A stretch of DNA of 64,000 nucleotides, from NCBI RefSeq assembly GCF_001941825.1, contig NZ_CP019036.1, positions 14,167 to 78,166 of the forward strand, written 5' to 3'. The position numbers and the translations under genes are program-made. Shown here piece after piece: positions 17,087 to 25,122 of the stretch. Numbering within the stretch: the first letter of the stretch is position 1; each line of letters begins with the position of its first letter. This stretch comes from Massilia putida (GTDB lineage: Bacteria > Pseudomonadota > Gammaproteobacteria > Burkholderiales > Burkholderiaceae_D). Under the pieces are notes generated by a model that was given only the letters and a program-made list of their open reading frames with translations, ran no database searches and was not told where the DNA came from.

Positions 17087-17716
17087 TCACAGTTCGTTAA
17101 AAACGTCCCAATCGGCCAGCTTCGTGTTGCTGGCGTCCTGGACATGCTCAGGTGTCGGACTGGACGGCGGTACTGCCTTCCGGTTGTCCGCTTTCGCGCT
17201 CTTGGGTTTGGTTGAGACAACCGGGATAGGCTGCGCATCGCCGCGTGTTTCCCCCGGTGTGGTTTTGGCTAAAACCTTGTCGACATAGCTGGGTTGGTTT
17301 CCCTCCTTTCGTTGTCCAGTTGTGAAGTTGCCGCTGTAGTAGCAAGACAAAGCGGCGCGTGTGGCCGCTTCGCCGTTCCCGAATTGCTTGGTTGCGCGGG
17401 CCAGGCATTCCCCATAAATCGAAGACCCGGCCATCGAGTTCTTGGCGGCGTCGAACGCCGTGTCCAGCGTCAAGCCGTACTTGTCGAGGTTGCCGACGTT
17501 GACCTGCCGGCAGCCCATGCTGAAGTTGTAGCCCTGCGCCTTGAGCGCCTGCGCGGTAGCGACCGCCTCGGCCTTGTTGCGCGGCTGACGAACCAGGTAG
17601 CCGTTCACAACGCCGATGGCGTAAGGGTTGAAGGACGATTCGACCGTCACGATCGCTTGTTCGATGGGCGCCTGTACGTGTTGGGCACAGTCGTTGCTCA
17701 TCAAAATTCCTGCCAT
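17087..17716 (-). CDS. virB1: VirB1-type lytic transglycosylase
   Basis: A 209-residue peptidoglycan-cleaving enzyme that opens the cell wall for the channel. It has the SLT catalytic motif VESSFNPYAIG with the catalytic Glu, a second motif MGCRQVNVGN, and SCYYSGNFTTG in the C-terminal lobe. The ATG at 17716 has GAGG five bases upstream; a TTG 15 bases earlier is also possible. No cleavable signal peptide is visible. A Pro/Ser/Lys-rich tail follows the domain. Confidence 0.88.
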   Translation of the reverse strand: MAGILMSNDCAQHVQAPIEQAIVTVESSFNPYAIGVVNGYLVRQPRNKAEAVATAQALKAQGYNFSMGCRQVNVGNLDKYGLTLDTAFDAAKNSMAGSSIYGECLARATKQFGNGEAATRAALSCYYSGNFTTGQRKEGNQPSYVDKVLAKTTPGETRGDAQPIPVVSTKPKSAKADNRKAVPPSSPTPEHVQDASNTKLADWDVFNEL

Positions 17717-17727
17717 TTCTTCCTCAC

Positions 17728-18033
17728 TCAGCAAGGTTTTTTCCAGCACAGCTGCCAGTCGCCTACGTGGACCGTCACGGAGGCGGCCGACGCGCAATTC
17801 GCACGCACAAAAGTGAGAGCACCGATCACGTCGCGCCAAATCTTGGTGTCGCCACGCGCCGTCATGACCGGGTGCGCGTCGACCGTCTCGGGCAGCTTTA
17901 CGGACACCGTCCACAGGCCGTTTCCAGCCGTCTCGCTCACCGCCACGTCGTATCGACCGGCAAACGTCGCCGTCAGGATCTGCAAGTACCGCTTCGTCAG
18001 TTGAATCTCTTGGGACGCCTTGGGGGCAAGCAT
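17728..18033 (-). CDS. Small unknown protein at head of the transfer operon
   Basis: A 101-residue protein of unknown function and first gene of the virB operon. Its C-terminal half, with ARGDTKIWRDVIGALTFVRANC then VTVHVGDW, matches the gene at 21612 by eye (QRGELKTWRELAGAVGFIQETC then VTIVVGTW). The two are paralogues. The ATG at 18033 aligns with the start of the paralogue (a GTG 12 bases earlier is possible). Its end overlaps the virB1 ribosome site region. Confidence 0.65.
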   Translation of the reverse strand: MLAPKASQEIQLTKRYLQILTATFAGRYDVAVSETAGNGLWTVSVKLPETVDAHPVMTARGDTKIWRDVIGALTFVRANCASAASVTVHVGDWQLCWKKPC

Positions 18034-18070
18034 GGCGGTTCTCACTTTCGCGTTTTGATTACGTTTTCAG

Positions 18071-18088
18071 GATTTTGAAATCAAAATC
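18071..18088. promoter_or_regulatory. Candidate operator of the virB operon
   Basis: A perfect inverted repeat GATTTTGA-AA-TCAAAATC in the 186-bp gap between the divergent virB operon and mnmH. A TTGACG hexamer lies about 17 bp further upstream on the minus strand, within GATTGACGAAA, which resembles one half-site of the parA-type operator. A weak -10 (CAAAAT) would then overlap this palindrome. Confidence 0.45.
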
Positions 18089-18121
18089 GGATTTCGTCAA
18101 TCGAATTTCGGGAGTGGTTTT

Positions 18122-18150
18122 TTTACAGCGGTTTTGCATTGGTGTAGCAT
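18122..18150 (+). promoter_or_regulatory. Candidate sigma70 promoter of mnmH
   Basis: TTTACA at 18122-18127, a 17-bp spacer, and TAGCAT at 18145-18150, about 70 bp upstream of the mnmH start. Confidence 0.5.
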
Positions 18151-18219
18151 TCTGGCTTTGGCCGAGCCGGAACTACAGGTGGTCAACTTCTTTGGTGAAC
18201 TGCGAAGGTAGGTGGTACG

Positions 18220-19299
18220 ATGGAAGGTTTTGTTAAATTCAATGATGTGCGGGATGTCACAATGCAAGAGTTGCGTGACCTCAATATCTATGACCTCATC
18301 ATTGATGCGCGGTCGCCGCGCGAGTACGAGGAAGATCACATTCCGGGCGCTGTAAACATGCCCGTGGTGAACAATGAGGAATACGCGGAAGTGGGTACGC
18401 TGCACCGGACGAACACGACGGCGGCGTACCAAATCGGCGTGCAGTACTCGCTGGTGAACATGGCGCGGCACCTGCGCGAAGACATCGTGCCCAAGTTCCC
18501 TGACAAGGCCAGGATCTTGGTTTACTGCTTCCGGGGCGGTAAGCGAAGCAAGCTCTGGACGGACAACCTCGAAACGATCGGGTATCGAGTCCACAAGCTC
18601 AAAGGCGGTTGGAAGGGTTACAGGCGCTTCGTGAACGAGCAGCTGGCCACTCTGCCGACGAAGTACCGGTACAACGTGCTTACCGGGCCTACAGGCTGCG
18701 GAAAGACACGTTTGCTGTACGCGCTACGCGAGGCCGGCGAACAGGTCCTGGATCTCGAAGAGATCGCCGCGCATCGGGGATCGGTTCTTGGCGCCCTGCC
18801 CGATGGCACGCCGCAGCCGTCGCAAAAATACTTCGATTCTTTGCTGCTAAAGGAAATGGATGCGCTCGATCCGGCGCGGCCAGTCTGGGTCGAAGCGGAG
18901 AGCAAAAAGATTGGCAACGTCCAAGTGCCGGACGCTTTGCTTGAGACGATGCGCAAGGGAACCACGTACCAGGTCGACGCTGAAATGGCGCAGCGCGTGC
19001 TGCTTTGGCGTGAAGACTACCGACACTTCGAGGAAGACCCACCGGGCATGATCGAGCGTCTGGTCTTCCTGCGGCCGCTCGTCGGTGGCGAGGAATTCAA
19101 GGCGTGGGAGGATCTGGCTGCAGAGAAGCGCATGCCCGAATTGTTCGAGCGACTTATGCGCAAACACTACGACCCGGCCTACCGTCGTTCTGTGCTGCGC
19201 AACTATCCTGAGATCGACAAGTCGCCGGTCATCTACCTGGACGACCTGTCGCCGGCAGGTTTGCTTAAGGTCGCAAAGTCGTTGAAAACGGGAGAGTGA
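18220..19299 (+). CDS. mnmH: tRNA 2-selenouridine synthase
   Basis: A 359-residue enzyme (also selU/ybbB) that replaces sulfur with selenium in 2-thiouridine at the tRNA wobble position, using selenophosphate; it also geranylates the base. The N-terminal rhodanese domain holds the active Cys103 in VYCFRGGKRS, with the family motif IIDARSPREYEEDHIPGAVNMP. The second half is a P-loop domain with GPTGCGKT at 156-163. No selD or other selenium gene is seen nearby, so it would depend on the host's selenophosphate. A tRNA-modifying enzyme is unusual cargo next to a conjugation operon. Confidence 0.93.
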   Translation: MEGFVKFNDVRDVTMQELRDLNIYDLIIDARSPREYEEDHIPGAVNMPVVNNEEYAEVGTLHRTNTTAAYQIGVQYSLVNMARHLREDIVPKFPDKARILVYCFRGGKRSKLWTDNLETIGYRVHKLKGGWKGYRRFVNEQLATLPTKYRYNVLTGPTGCGKTRLLYALREAGEQVLDLEEIAAHRGSVLGALPDGTPQPSQKYFDSLLLKEMDALDPARPVWVEAESKKIGNVQVPDALLETMRKGTTYQVDAEMAQRVLLWREDYRHFEEDPPGMIERLVFLRPLVGGEEFKAWEDLAAEKRMPELFERLMRKHYDPAYRRSVLRNYPEIDKSPVIYLDDLSPAGLLKVAKSLKTGE

Positions 19300-19308
19300 C
19301 GCCAGGGG

Positions 19309-19336
19309 CAGGATTTTCGCGTCCGCGAAAATCCTG
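19309..19336. repeat. Backbone palindrome copy 6, extended
   Basis: The 16-bp core at 19315-19330 is extended to 13-bp arms, CAGGATTTTCGCG and its complement, around a TC centre. It lies just after the mnmH stop and could also act as a terminator stem. Confidence 0.88.
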
Positions 19337-19351
19337 TGGAAGGGCAAACTT

Positions 19352-19367
19352 TTTCGCGGACGCGAAA
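19352..19367. repeat. Backbone palindrome copy 7
   Basis: TTTCGCGGACGCGAAA, opposite orientation to copy 6 and 37 bp away, between convergent mnmH and the hydroxylase gene. Confidence 0.88.
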
Positions 19368-19383
19368 ATGTGCTGAGGTGCTA

Positions 19384-20553
19384 CTAATGTCTTTGGGAAA
19401 CGCCGCGGCCGAGCATTCCGATGCCGAAGCAATCGGTACGGTGCATCATGTTCTTCCGGGCCATCTCGTCGTTCATCCACAATGCCAAGTGAGCCTTCAT
19501 GACGCGGGTAAGCACTGGCGGGAACAGGGCCATCAAGAACATGACCGGATAGGACGCAGGCAAGGCCAATGCCTCCTTCGACATCGTAAGTTGATAGTAG
19601 GGTTTGCGGACGTACAAGTGATGCTGGCCGTGGAATGAATTGTTGAGAGTAATGCACGCCTGAATCCAGCAGCCCTCTTCCCATGAAAAGCCATGATCGC
19701 CTAGCTCTGGCGTCATCTTTTCGGACAGTCCCCAATGCTGGAGGTAAGTGATCGCCTGTACGGCGAACGCTGTTGCGACCACCTCAAACACATACACCCC
19801 CAGGGCTACAGGGCCGCCGATCGCATAGAAAAGGCACGCGACCAGGACAGGGATTAGGGCAGTCCAGTACACACGGTTATGGGCTTTGCTCAAGCCGTTC
19901 CGGCGCAGGCGCGCGCACTCGAAGTCCAGCGCCGATCGAATCGTCTCCAAGTAACGATTCCAGCTGTACCCGTAGATCGACTGGCCAGGTCGGGCCACGT
20001 CCGCGCTGTGATAGTGGCCCGTACGCTCATGGTGGCTAAAGTGTTCTTCATACAGCTGAAAATAGCCGACCGAAGCCGCCAGGACGCGCCCTAGCCGGCG
20101 ATCAAGCGGGCTATCGACAGTGTGTATCAACTCATGCGCAACGCAGGTGGCCAGGGCGAAAACGGTCCAGAGGGACAACGCAAAGCCGGCGATCGAGCCG
20201 TGTATTCTCGGAACCGCCACGAAAGTCCAAGCAGTCCAAGGCAAGAGGATCGCAAACGTCAGGCAGTAGAGTCTTGGCAGGCTACGGAGATAGCCGCGCA
20301 CCAGGGGGCTAATCTGCTTCGGATTCGGTGGCGACAGATCATTGCCGATCAGGTAGCGGAGCAGCGGCAGGCCGGCGAAGAAGAACAGCAGGACAAGCCA
20401 AGGTAGGCCGATATGGACGCTCACTACCAAGAGAATTTGCGGTAGCAAGACGAGCGAATAGCCCGCATTCTTTATGGACGTGCTACGGACCCCCACGACG
20501 TATCCTTTCGTATGACTTGCCGGCCTCCAGATCGGCAACGTCCGGGGCGGCAC
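19384..20553 (-). CDS. AlkB/XylM-like membrane di-iron hydroxylase
   Basis: A 389-residue integral membrane monooxygenase of the fatty-acid-desaturase/alkane-hydroxylase superfamily, expected to hydroxylate a lipid-like or alkyl substrate with O2 and reduced rubredoxin or ferredoxin. It has the His boxes of AlkB: HELIH at 140-144, EEHFSHHERTGHYHSAD from 169, LQHWGLSEK, and a last box NNSFHGQHHLYVRKPYYQL, followed by the AlkB-like ASYPVMFLMALFPPVLTRVM. About six hydrophobic segments are visible. It starts with GTG that overlaps the TAG of the upstream luxR gene, so the two are translationally coupled. No rubredoxin is encoded nearby. Substrate unknown. Confidence 0.82.
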   Translation of the reverse strand: MPPRTLPIWRPASHTKGYVVGVRSTSIKNAGYSLVLLPQILLVVSVHIGLPWLVLLFFFAGLPLLRYLIGNDLSPPNPKQISPLVRGYLRSLPRLYCLTFAILLPWTAWTFVAVPRIHGSIAGFALSLWTVFALATCVAHELIHTVDSPLDRRLGRVLAASVGYFQLYEEHFSHHERTGHYHSADVARPGQSIYGYSWNRYLETIRSALDFECARLRRNGLSKAHNRVYWTALIPVLVACLFYAIGGPVALGVYVFEVVATAFAVQAITYLQHWGLSEKMTPELGDHGFSWEEGCWIQACITLNNSFHGQHHLYVRKPYYQLTMSKEALALPASYPVMFLMALFPPVLTRVMKAHLALWMNDEMARKNMMHRTDCFGIGMLGRGVSQRH

Positions 20554-21302
20554 TATTCCAGTAAGCCGATCGACTCAGCCACAACGACGGCGTGTTCGAT
20601 CTTCTCGACGTCTAGTTTCTCCTTGAGCGCTTCCCACTTCCGGTAGATCACAGACACTTTCACATCGTAGAATGCCGCTATCTCCGAGGCAACCTTTCCT
20701 TTGCGGACAAGCTGCAATATCTCGATTTCCTCATCAATCAGGCTGTACTTGCGCATTGCCTGTTGCTTCAACCGCGCATTCCACCACTGGAGCAGTTCGT
20801 GACCCAAGGCCACGAACTGGCCGCGCTTCCGCCATAGCATCGGTTCCCCTTCTTCCGGCGGCAGCTCCGAACCAATGTAGAACAGGCCAAGGCGCTTGTT
20901 GCCCATGCTTGTGTGCGTGGGGACCACTAGCCCGCTGCGAAAGCCCAGCTCCGCGCCAGTGCGCAAGATCTCGACTTGGCCAGGTGTCGCCAGTTTGACC
21001 TTGGAACCCAAAATTGGTGCGCTGTTGGAGAGAGCGTATTCCAGGAAGGGATCGTTCATCTTCCACATACGCTGATTGTAAATATTACACAACTCTTCCC
21101 GGCATCCGATGAAGTAGTGAAAGCTCTCATCGGCCTTGTTCAGTTCAGGTGGCAGTAGTGTCGCGTACACGAACCAGTCGGCGCCCAGGTGGCGAACGAC
21201 TTCCATAGTCAGGCTGTTCGCATCGTCTTCCGTAACACACTGTTCAAGTTCGCAGATGACATCAACCACATCCGCAACTTCGTACCCGCTTCTGTTGTTC
21301 AT
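20553..21302 (-). CDS. LuxR-family solo regulator with autoinducer-binding domain
   Basis: A 249-residue regulator. The N-terminal ~165 residues look like an acyl-homoserine-lactone-binding domain (ADWFVYATLL..., MNDPFLEYA with the conserved Asp). The Trp that normally follows in P-x-x-W is replaced (APILGS), so the ligand may not be a usual AHL. The C-terminal helix-turn-helix (IDEEIEILQLVRKGKVASEIAAFYDVKVSVIYRKW) is recognisable but diverged in the recognition helix. No luxI is present. It is the first gene of a coupled pair with the AlkB-like hydroxylase. Confidence 0.8.
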   Translation of the reverse strand: MNNRSGYEVADVVDVICELEQCVTEDDANSLTMEVVRHLGADWFVYATLLPPELNKADESFHYFIGCREELCNIYNQRMWKMNDPFLEYALSNSAPILGSKVKLATPGQVEILRTGAELGFRSGLVVPTHTSMGNKRLGLFYIGSELPPEEGEPMLWRKRGQFVALGHELLQWWNARLKQQAMRKYSLIDEEIEILQLVRKGKVASEIAAFYDVKVSVIYRKWEALKEKLDVEKIEHAVVVAESIGLLE

Positions 21303-21340
21303 AGCTTTGCCGTTCGCCTGCTAGCCGAACACTAGAGTTG

Positions 21341-21610
21341 TTAGAGGTCGTCGTCGTCGTCCTCCTGCTGTCGGAATGGTTTGCCACATACCTTACAACA
21401 CAGGTTTTCGACAACTTCCGCAGGAGGCTTGGCGTTCCAAGTAAAGACGCTTTCGCCATTACACATTTGACACTCCTTTAGCAAGGCGACAAATGTGTTA
21501 GCACAATGTTCACAACGAAAATCATGCAGAACGTCGTAGTCGAGCAGTTCTAGGATCTCGTCGTCGTACCGATGGCTGCACACAGGGCAGCAGATTGAAA
21601 TATTGCTCAT
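21341..21610 (-). CDS. Small double zinc-ribbon protein
   Basis: An 89-residue protein with four Cys pairs: CPVC, CEHC, CQMC and CKVC, which would make two zinc ribbons. It ends in an acidic tail (QQEDDDDDL). No named family is recognised. The ATG is at 21610, and the gene lies 1 bp after the stop of the upstream gene at 21612 on the same strand, so both are probably one unit with the luxR pair downstream. Confidence 0.65.
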   Translation of the reverse strand: MSNISICCPVCSHRYDDEILELLDYDVLHDFRCEHCANTFVALLKECQMCNGESVFTWNAKPPAEVVENLCCKVCGKPFRQQEDDDDDL

Positions 21611-21611
21611 G

Positions 21612-21890
21612 CTATTCAGTCCGGGTGAATGTCCACGTACCCACTACGATCGTCACTTTTTCGCAGTCGGGGCAAGTTTCTTGAATGAACCCAACGGCGC
21701 CCGCCAGTTCGCGCCAGGTCTTGAGTTCGCCACGCTGCGTAAAGGCTTGAAACCGCCGAGCTGGATTCGCTAGCTCGATGTCGACTTGCCAAAGTCCGGC
21801 TTCTTCCGAGTAGATCTTGACCGAGTAGTTGTCGTGGTTCGCTTGCGCGATCACCTGGATTTCTTTCTTGTTAAGTCCCTGGAGTCCCAT
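21612..21890 (-). CDS. Small unknown protein, paralogue of the gene at 17728
   Basis: A 92-residue protein starting MGLQGLNKKEIQVIAQANHDNYSVK. The region from VDIELANP to VGTWTF matches the protein encoded at 17728-18033 in pattern (short beta strands, an R/G-x-x-K-x-W-R-x helix, and a Cys near the end). Function unknown. A longer reading from a TTG exists, but this ATG aligns with the paralogue. Confidence 0.65.
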   Translation of the reverse strand: MGLQGLNKKEIQVIAQANHDNYSVKIYSEEAGLWQVDIELANPARRFQAFTQRGELKTWRELAGAVGFIQETCPDCEKVTIVVGTWTFTRTE

Positions 21891-22114
21891 AGTCGGTCGA
21901 TGTGATTTTGATAGTAGCCATCGCTTTGGCGGCAACTCATTTTACCGGAGCGATACTAAATCTGGCTTTTTCGCATCAATCGCCGCAAATGCGGACCTTA
22001 CGGCAAGAACGTAACTTCGGGCGCGCGCCTCGACTTCCGGCGGAAGTCCTGTACTCCTAGTCCCTATGTCAAATACTGCCAGCCTCGACAGGGCCACACT
22101 CTATCCAAATGTCA

Positions 22115-22440
22115 CATCGTCGGTGGCCTGCAGGTGGCCAGGTGCGCCGGCATCGAGCGGCGGCCGGCGCTGGCCACGACCAGGTTGCCGGCGATCGCGC
22201 GCAGCTGGTGGACGTCGACGCGATCGAGCAGGGCCGGCCGGCGCTGGCACCAGGCGGCCGCGATCGGCCTGCAGCTGGCCAGGTGCGCCGGCATCGAGCG
22301 GCGGCCGCAGCTGGCCACGACCAGGTTGCCGGCGATCGCGCCCGCTGCTGGTGGACGTCGACGTGATCGAGCGGCGCAGGCCGGCGCCGGCGCCAAGCGG
22401 CCGCGATCGGCCTGCAGCTGGCCAGCTGCGCCGGCAGGCA
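22115..22440. repeat. GC-rich palindrome-hexamer array A
   Basis: About 2.3 tandem units of ~143 bp, very GC-rich and full of self-complementary hexamers (CAGCTG, CGATCG, GTCGAC, GCCGGC, CGGCCG, TGGCCA). The block GATCGGCCTGCAGCTGGCCA recurs at 22262 and 22405. Related arrays are at 40020 and 56991. All frames are open on both strands, but no codon pattern supports a gene. It lies ~90 bp upstream of the ompW-like gene. The flanks 21891-22114 and 22441-22531 hold nothing I recognise. Confidence 0.85.
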
Positions 22441-22531
22441 AAATCGATGGCGGCGCTGCTTTTCATTCGGTTTTTATATGATTGTAACTAGAGCGTACCA
22501 ATTGTTGGTCGCAGCTTGATATGGAGTGACA

Positions 22532-23188
22532 ATGAGAGTAATCCCACTAGCGTGTGTCGCCGGCATTCTGTTCGCAAATGGCAACGCCCTTGCTCAATCG
22601 GCCGGAACCTGGAGCGGTAAGGTTGGTTACAACGAATTCATGCCCAAGGTTAGCAGCGGTGACATCACTGGTGTTCCGAATGGAAAGGTCGACGTCGGCA
22701 ACGGTGGCGGGATCTTCGGCAGTGCGATGTACATGCTGACCGACCAAGCATCCGTAGAACTTGCTTTCGGCGTTCCGCCGAAGCTCGACATCGAGGGGCG
22801 CGGAACTATCGAGAAGGCGGGCAAGATCGCTGACACGAAAGTTTGGTCCCCTATCCTCATGTTTCAGTACCGTTTCGGCGGTACCGATAGCCTGTTCCGT
22901 CCGTATGTCGGCCTCGGCGGTACGTACACCAAGTACACCAGCGTGACCACCACGCCGATGTTGAGCATGTTGACCAATCCAGGCGGCACTACCACCGCGA
23001 GCATCGATAGCGCCTGGGGCTTCGTTGGCCAAGTCGGGGCGACGTACAAGCTCAGCGATCATTGGTTCCTGGACGGTTCGATCGTTCCGATGCGTCTCAA
23101 GACGACCGCCCACCTTTCGACTGGTCAAAGTGTCGATGTGTCGGTCAATCCGTTGCTGGTCAATCTGGCCGTCGGGTATCGCTTCTGA
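22532..23188 (+). CDS. OmpW-family outer-membrane beta-barrel protein
   Basis: A 218-residue protein with a signal peptide ending ALA and eight-strand barrel features: SGKVGYNEFMPKVSSGD, VELAFGVPPKLDIEGRGT, VWSPILMFQYRFGG, RPYVGLGGTYTKYTS, and a C-terminal F in NLAVGYRF. OmpW proteins form small hydrophobic channels in the outer membrane. The ATG at 22532 follows GGAG at good spacing. It stands alone between the GC-rich array and the RHH gene. Confidence 0.85.
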   Translation: MRVIPLACVAGILFANGNALAQSAGTWSGKVGYNEFMPKVSSGDITGVPNGKVDVGNGGGIFGSAMYMLTDQASVELAFGVPPKLDIEGRGTIEKAGKIADTKVWSPILMFQYRFGGTDSLFRPYVGLGGTYTKYTSVTTTPMLSMLTNPGGTTTASIDSAWGFVGQVGATYKLSDHWFLDGSIVPMRLKTTAHLSTGQSVDVSVNPLLVNLAVGYRF

Positions 23189-23202
23189 CTTCGACAGTAA
23201 GG

Positions 23203-23223
23203 CATCGTGGCTGCGGCCACGAT
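23203..23223. terminator. Hairpin after ompW-like gene
   Basis: CATCGTGG, six-base loop, CCACGATG, 15 bp past the stop. No U-run follows, so termination efficiency is unclear. Confidence 0.4.
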
Positions 23224-23322
23224 GACCACACCGTTGAAAAATTGTCCAGTTGTGCAGGACTAGCACGCAAAAAAACAACAACTTGCTACCTGAAATGCTT
23301 TCCGGCTATTATCGTACTACTT

Positions 23323-23338
23323 GTAATACACGTATTAC
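23323..23338. promoter_or_regulatory. Palindromic operator of the RHH gene
   Basis: GTAATAC-AC-GTATTAC, a perfect inverted repeat 22 bp upstream of the start. Ribbon-helix-helix antitoxins usually repress their own promoter at such sites. Confidence 0.55.
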
Positions 23339-23360
23339 ACCGAAACGTTGGACGGACGAT

Positions 23361-23594
23361 ATGGCTTTTTCGATCAGACTGCAGAAAAACATAGAGGAAC
23401 GCTTGGAGCGCTTGTCAGCATTGACGAACCGCCCTAAGAGCTTTTATGTCAACGAAGCCCTGATGCACGGCCGGTCGGTGGCGTTGCTGGAAACGATTTA
23501 TTTGAGCGAGAAGGACCGCGAGAGCGCGGCCGCTGAAAGCCTCGGACACGATCTAGGAAGGGAAGACCCAGTACAACAACTGAGCCTTGTATAA
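23361..23594 (+). CDS. RelB/StbD-like ribbon-helix-helix antitoxin
   Basis: A 77-residue protein starting MAFSIRLQKNIEERLERLSALTNRPKSFYVNEAL, the usual pattern of RHH antitoxins: one beta strand, then two helices. The C-terminal part is acidic and polar, as in antitoxin tails. A toxin gene is expected just downstream but a terminator follows at once, so the gene is an orphan here or works alone as a regulator. Start is fixed by the ATG at 23361 with a GGAC site upstream and the palindrome before it. Confidence 0.7.
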   Translation: MAFSIRLQKNIEERLERLSALTNRPKSFYVNEALMHGRSVALLETIYLSEKDRESAAAESLGHDLGREDPVQQLSLV

Positions 23595-23599
23595 AGAAC

Positions 23600-23629
23600 A
23601 AAACCCTCATGCGCCAACATGAGGGTTTT
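23600..23629. terminator. Bidirectional rho-independent terminator
   Basis: AAAACCCTCATG, loop CGCCAA, CATGAGGGTTTT. The stem has A-run and U-run on both sides, so it can work in both directions. Confidence 0.85.
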
Positions 23630-23799
23630 GGATTAAAACTTGCGTTAGGACTGTTTGGAGCAGACCCAACAAGCGACTTGGAACGCGCTGTGTTAGGTCC
23701 ATTCTAAGCATTCCCTTTACGCCTTGCAAGCGGCACGTGTGCCGTAACGCCCCCGTTTGACCTTTTCAAACGTAGGTGTTGCGCACGTGCACATGAGGA

Positions 23800-25122
23800 A
23801 TGCATGAAATGCAGCAGCTAAGGCTGGCCCTGCGCCTGCCATCGGACCATTACGATCTCGTCGCCCCGCACCAGGAGCGCGAGCTGATCGCGTACACGCC
23901 GAACCAGGCCAAGAACTGGCACGTGCTCAACCGTGAGGTTGCACGTGACACGTTGTCGCGCTGGGTCGACCAGCCGGACGTGTACGTGACGCCCAATGAG
24001 TTCTTCAATTGGCGCCTCATCAAGAACGCGGCCGCGTTGAATGCCCTCTACGTCGACATCGACGCTCACGACGGCGAAGACGTCATGTACCAGGTCGAGC
24101 TTGCCCTGTCCGCGCTGGAACATGCGCGCATCCCTGAACCGAATTGCATCGTGTACACCGGCCGCGGTGCTCATCTGTATTGGCTGATCGAGCGCACCGA
24201 TGCGCGCGCCTTGCCGCGTTGGCAGGCGTGTCAGCGGCACCTCGTCAAGATCTGCAACGGCGATCGAATGAGCGCGGATGCAACGCGCGTCCTCCGGGTC
24301 GTCGGCACCGTGAACAGCAAGGCAGACGGGTTCCGTGTGCGTGCCGAGCCAATCCACGTCAAGCGGCACGATTTCGACTGGCTGGCCGACCAGATCCTTC
24401 CGCACACGCGCGCGGAAATCCGCGACCTGCGCGCCACGCGCGCGGCCCGCCAGCTGGACTACTTGTCACCAAAGACCCAAGGCAAGCCCTACGGGAGCAT
24501 CTACGAGCGGTGGGCGCTCGTCTATCGTGATCTGCACGCGATCGTTGCCCATAACTGGCCAGGTGCGCCAGTTGAAGACGGCCAGCGCGACACCGTGCTT
24601 TTCCACATGGCGAACGCACTGTCGTGGTTCACCTTGTCCGAGGCGTTGGAAGCAGAGGTCGAGTCGGTGGCCAGGCAGATCACGCCAAGCCTGAGTGCCG
24701 AGCAGGCCCGCAGCTATTGCAGCAGCGTCGCGCGCCGTGCGCGGGAGACGGCCGACAGCGGCCGCGAGCAACGCTATCGCTACAAGAGGGAAACGCTGTA
24801 CGAGCAGCTGGCCCCGCTGATTCCGGACGATCTGTTGCCGAACCTTCGCGCGATCATCCCGGACGATCTAGCCGCCGATCGCAAGCGCGATCGGGACCGC
24901 GAAAGTAAGCGCCGGACACGTGCCGCTGCCGGCGTCATGGCCAGAGACGACTACATTGCCCAGGGCGAGGAAAAGCGTGACCAGGCACACGTACTGCGCC
25001 GGCAGGGCCTGACGGTGCGCGCGATCGCGGAGACGATGGGAATTTCTGTCGGCGCAGTGAGCGGATACCTGAAAACTCCCCCGAAGGACGAGCAGTGTTC
25101 AAAGTGTGTCGGCCTTGTATAG
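23800..25122 (+). CDS. RepB-primase-like replication initiator
   Basis: A 440-residue plasmid replication protein with an archaeo-eukaryotic-primase type core. The DxD metal motif is in ALYVDIDAHDG (86-88), followed by the nucleotide-binding IVYTGRGAHLYWLIE and RVLRVVGTVNSK, which is the RepB-primase order. The C-terminus has a basic linker (DRKRDRDRESKRRTR) and a helix-turn-helix (RRQGLTVRAIAETMGISVGAVSGYLK) likely to bind origin DNA. It lies 550 bp before parA. No separate helicase gene is seen. I call it the initiator by its place and fold; copy-control elements were not identified. Confidence 0.75.
   Translation: MHEMQQLRLALRLPSDHYDLVAPHQERELIAYTPNQAKNWHVLNREVARDTLSRWVDQPDVYVTPNEFFNWRLIKNAAALNALYVDIDAHDGEDVMYQVELALSALEHARIPEPNCIVYTGRGAHLYWLIERTDARALPRWQACQRHLVKICNGDRMSADATRVLRVVGTVNSKADGFRVRAEPIHVKRHDFDWLADQILPHTRAEIRDLRATRAARQLDYLSPKTQGKPYGSIYERWALVYRDLHAIVAHNWPGAPVEDGQRDTVLFHMANALSWFTLSEALEAEVESVARQITPSLSAEQARSYCSSVARRARETADSGREQRYRYKRETLYEQLAPLIPDDLLPNLRAIIPDDLAADRKRDRDRESKRRTRAAAGVMARDDYIAQGEEKRDQAHVLRRQGLTVRAIAETMGISVGAVSGYLKTPPKDEQCSKCVGLV

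Noticed and set aside
22101..22491. Several overlapping open frames on both strands in array A
   Set aside because: All frames are open because the repeat is very GC-rich; the translated repeats look the same in kind on both strands.
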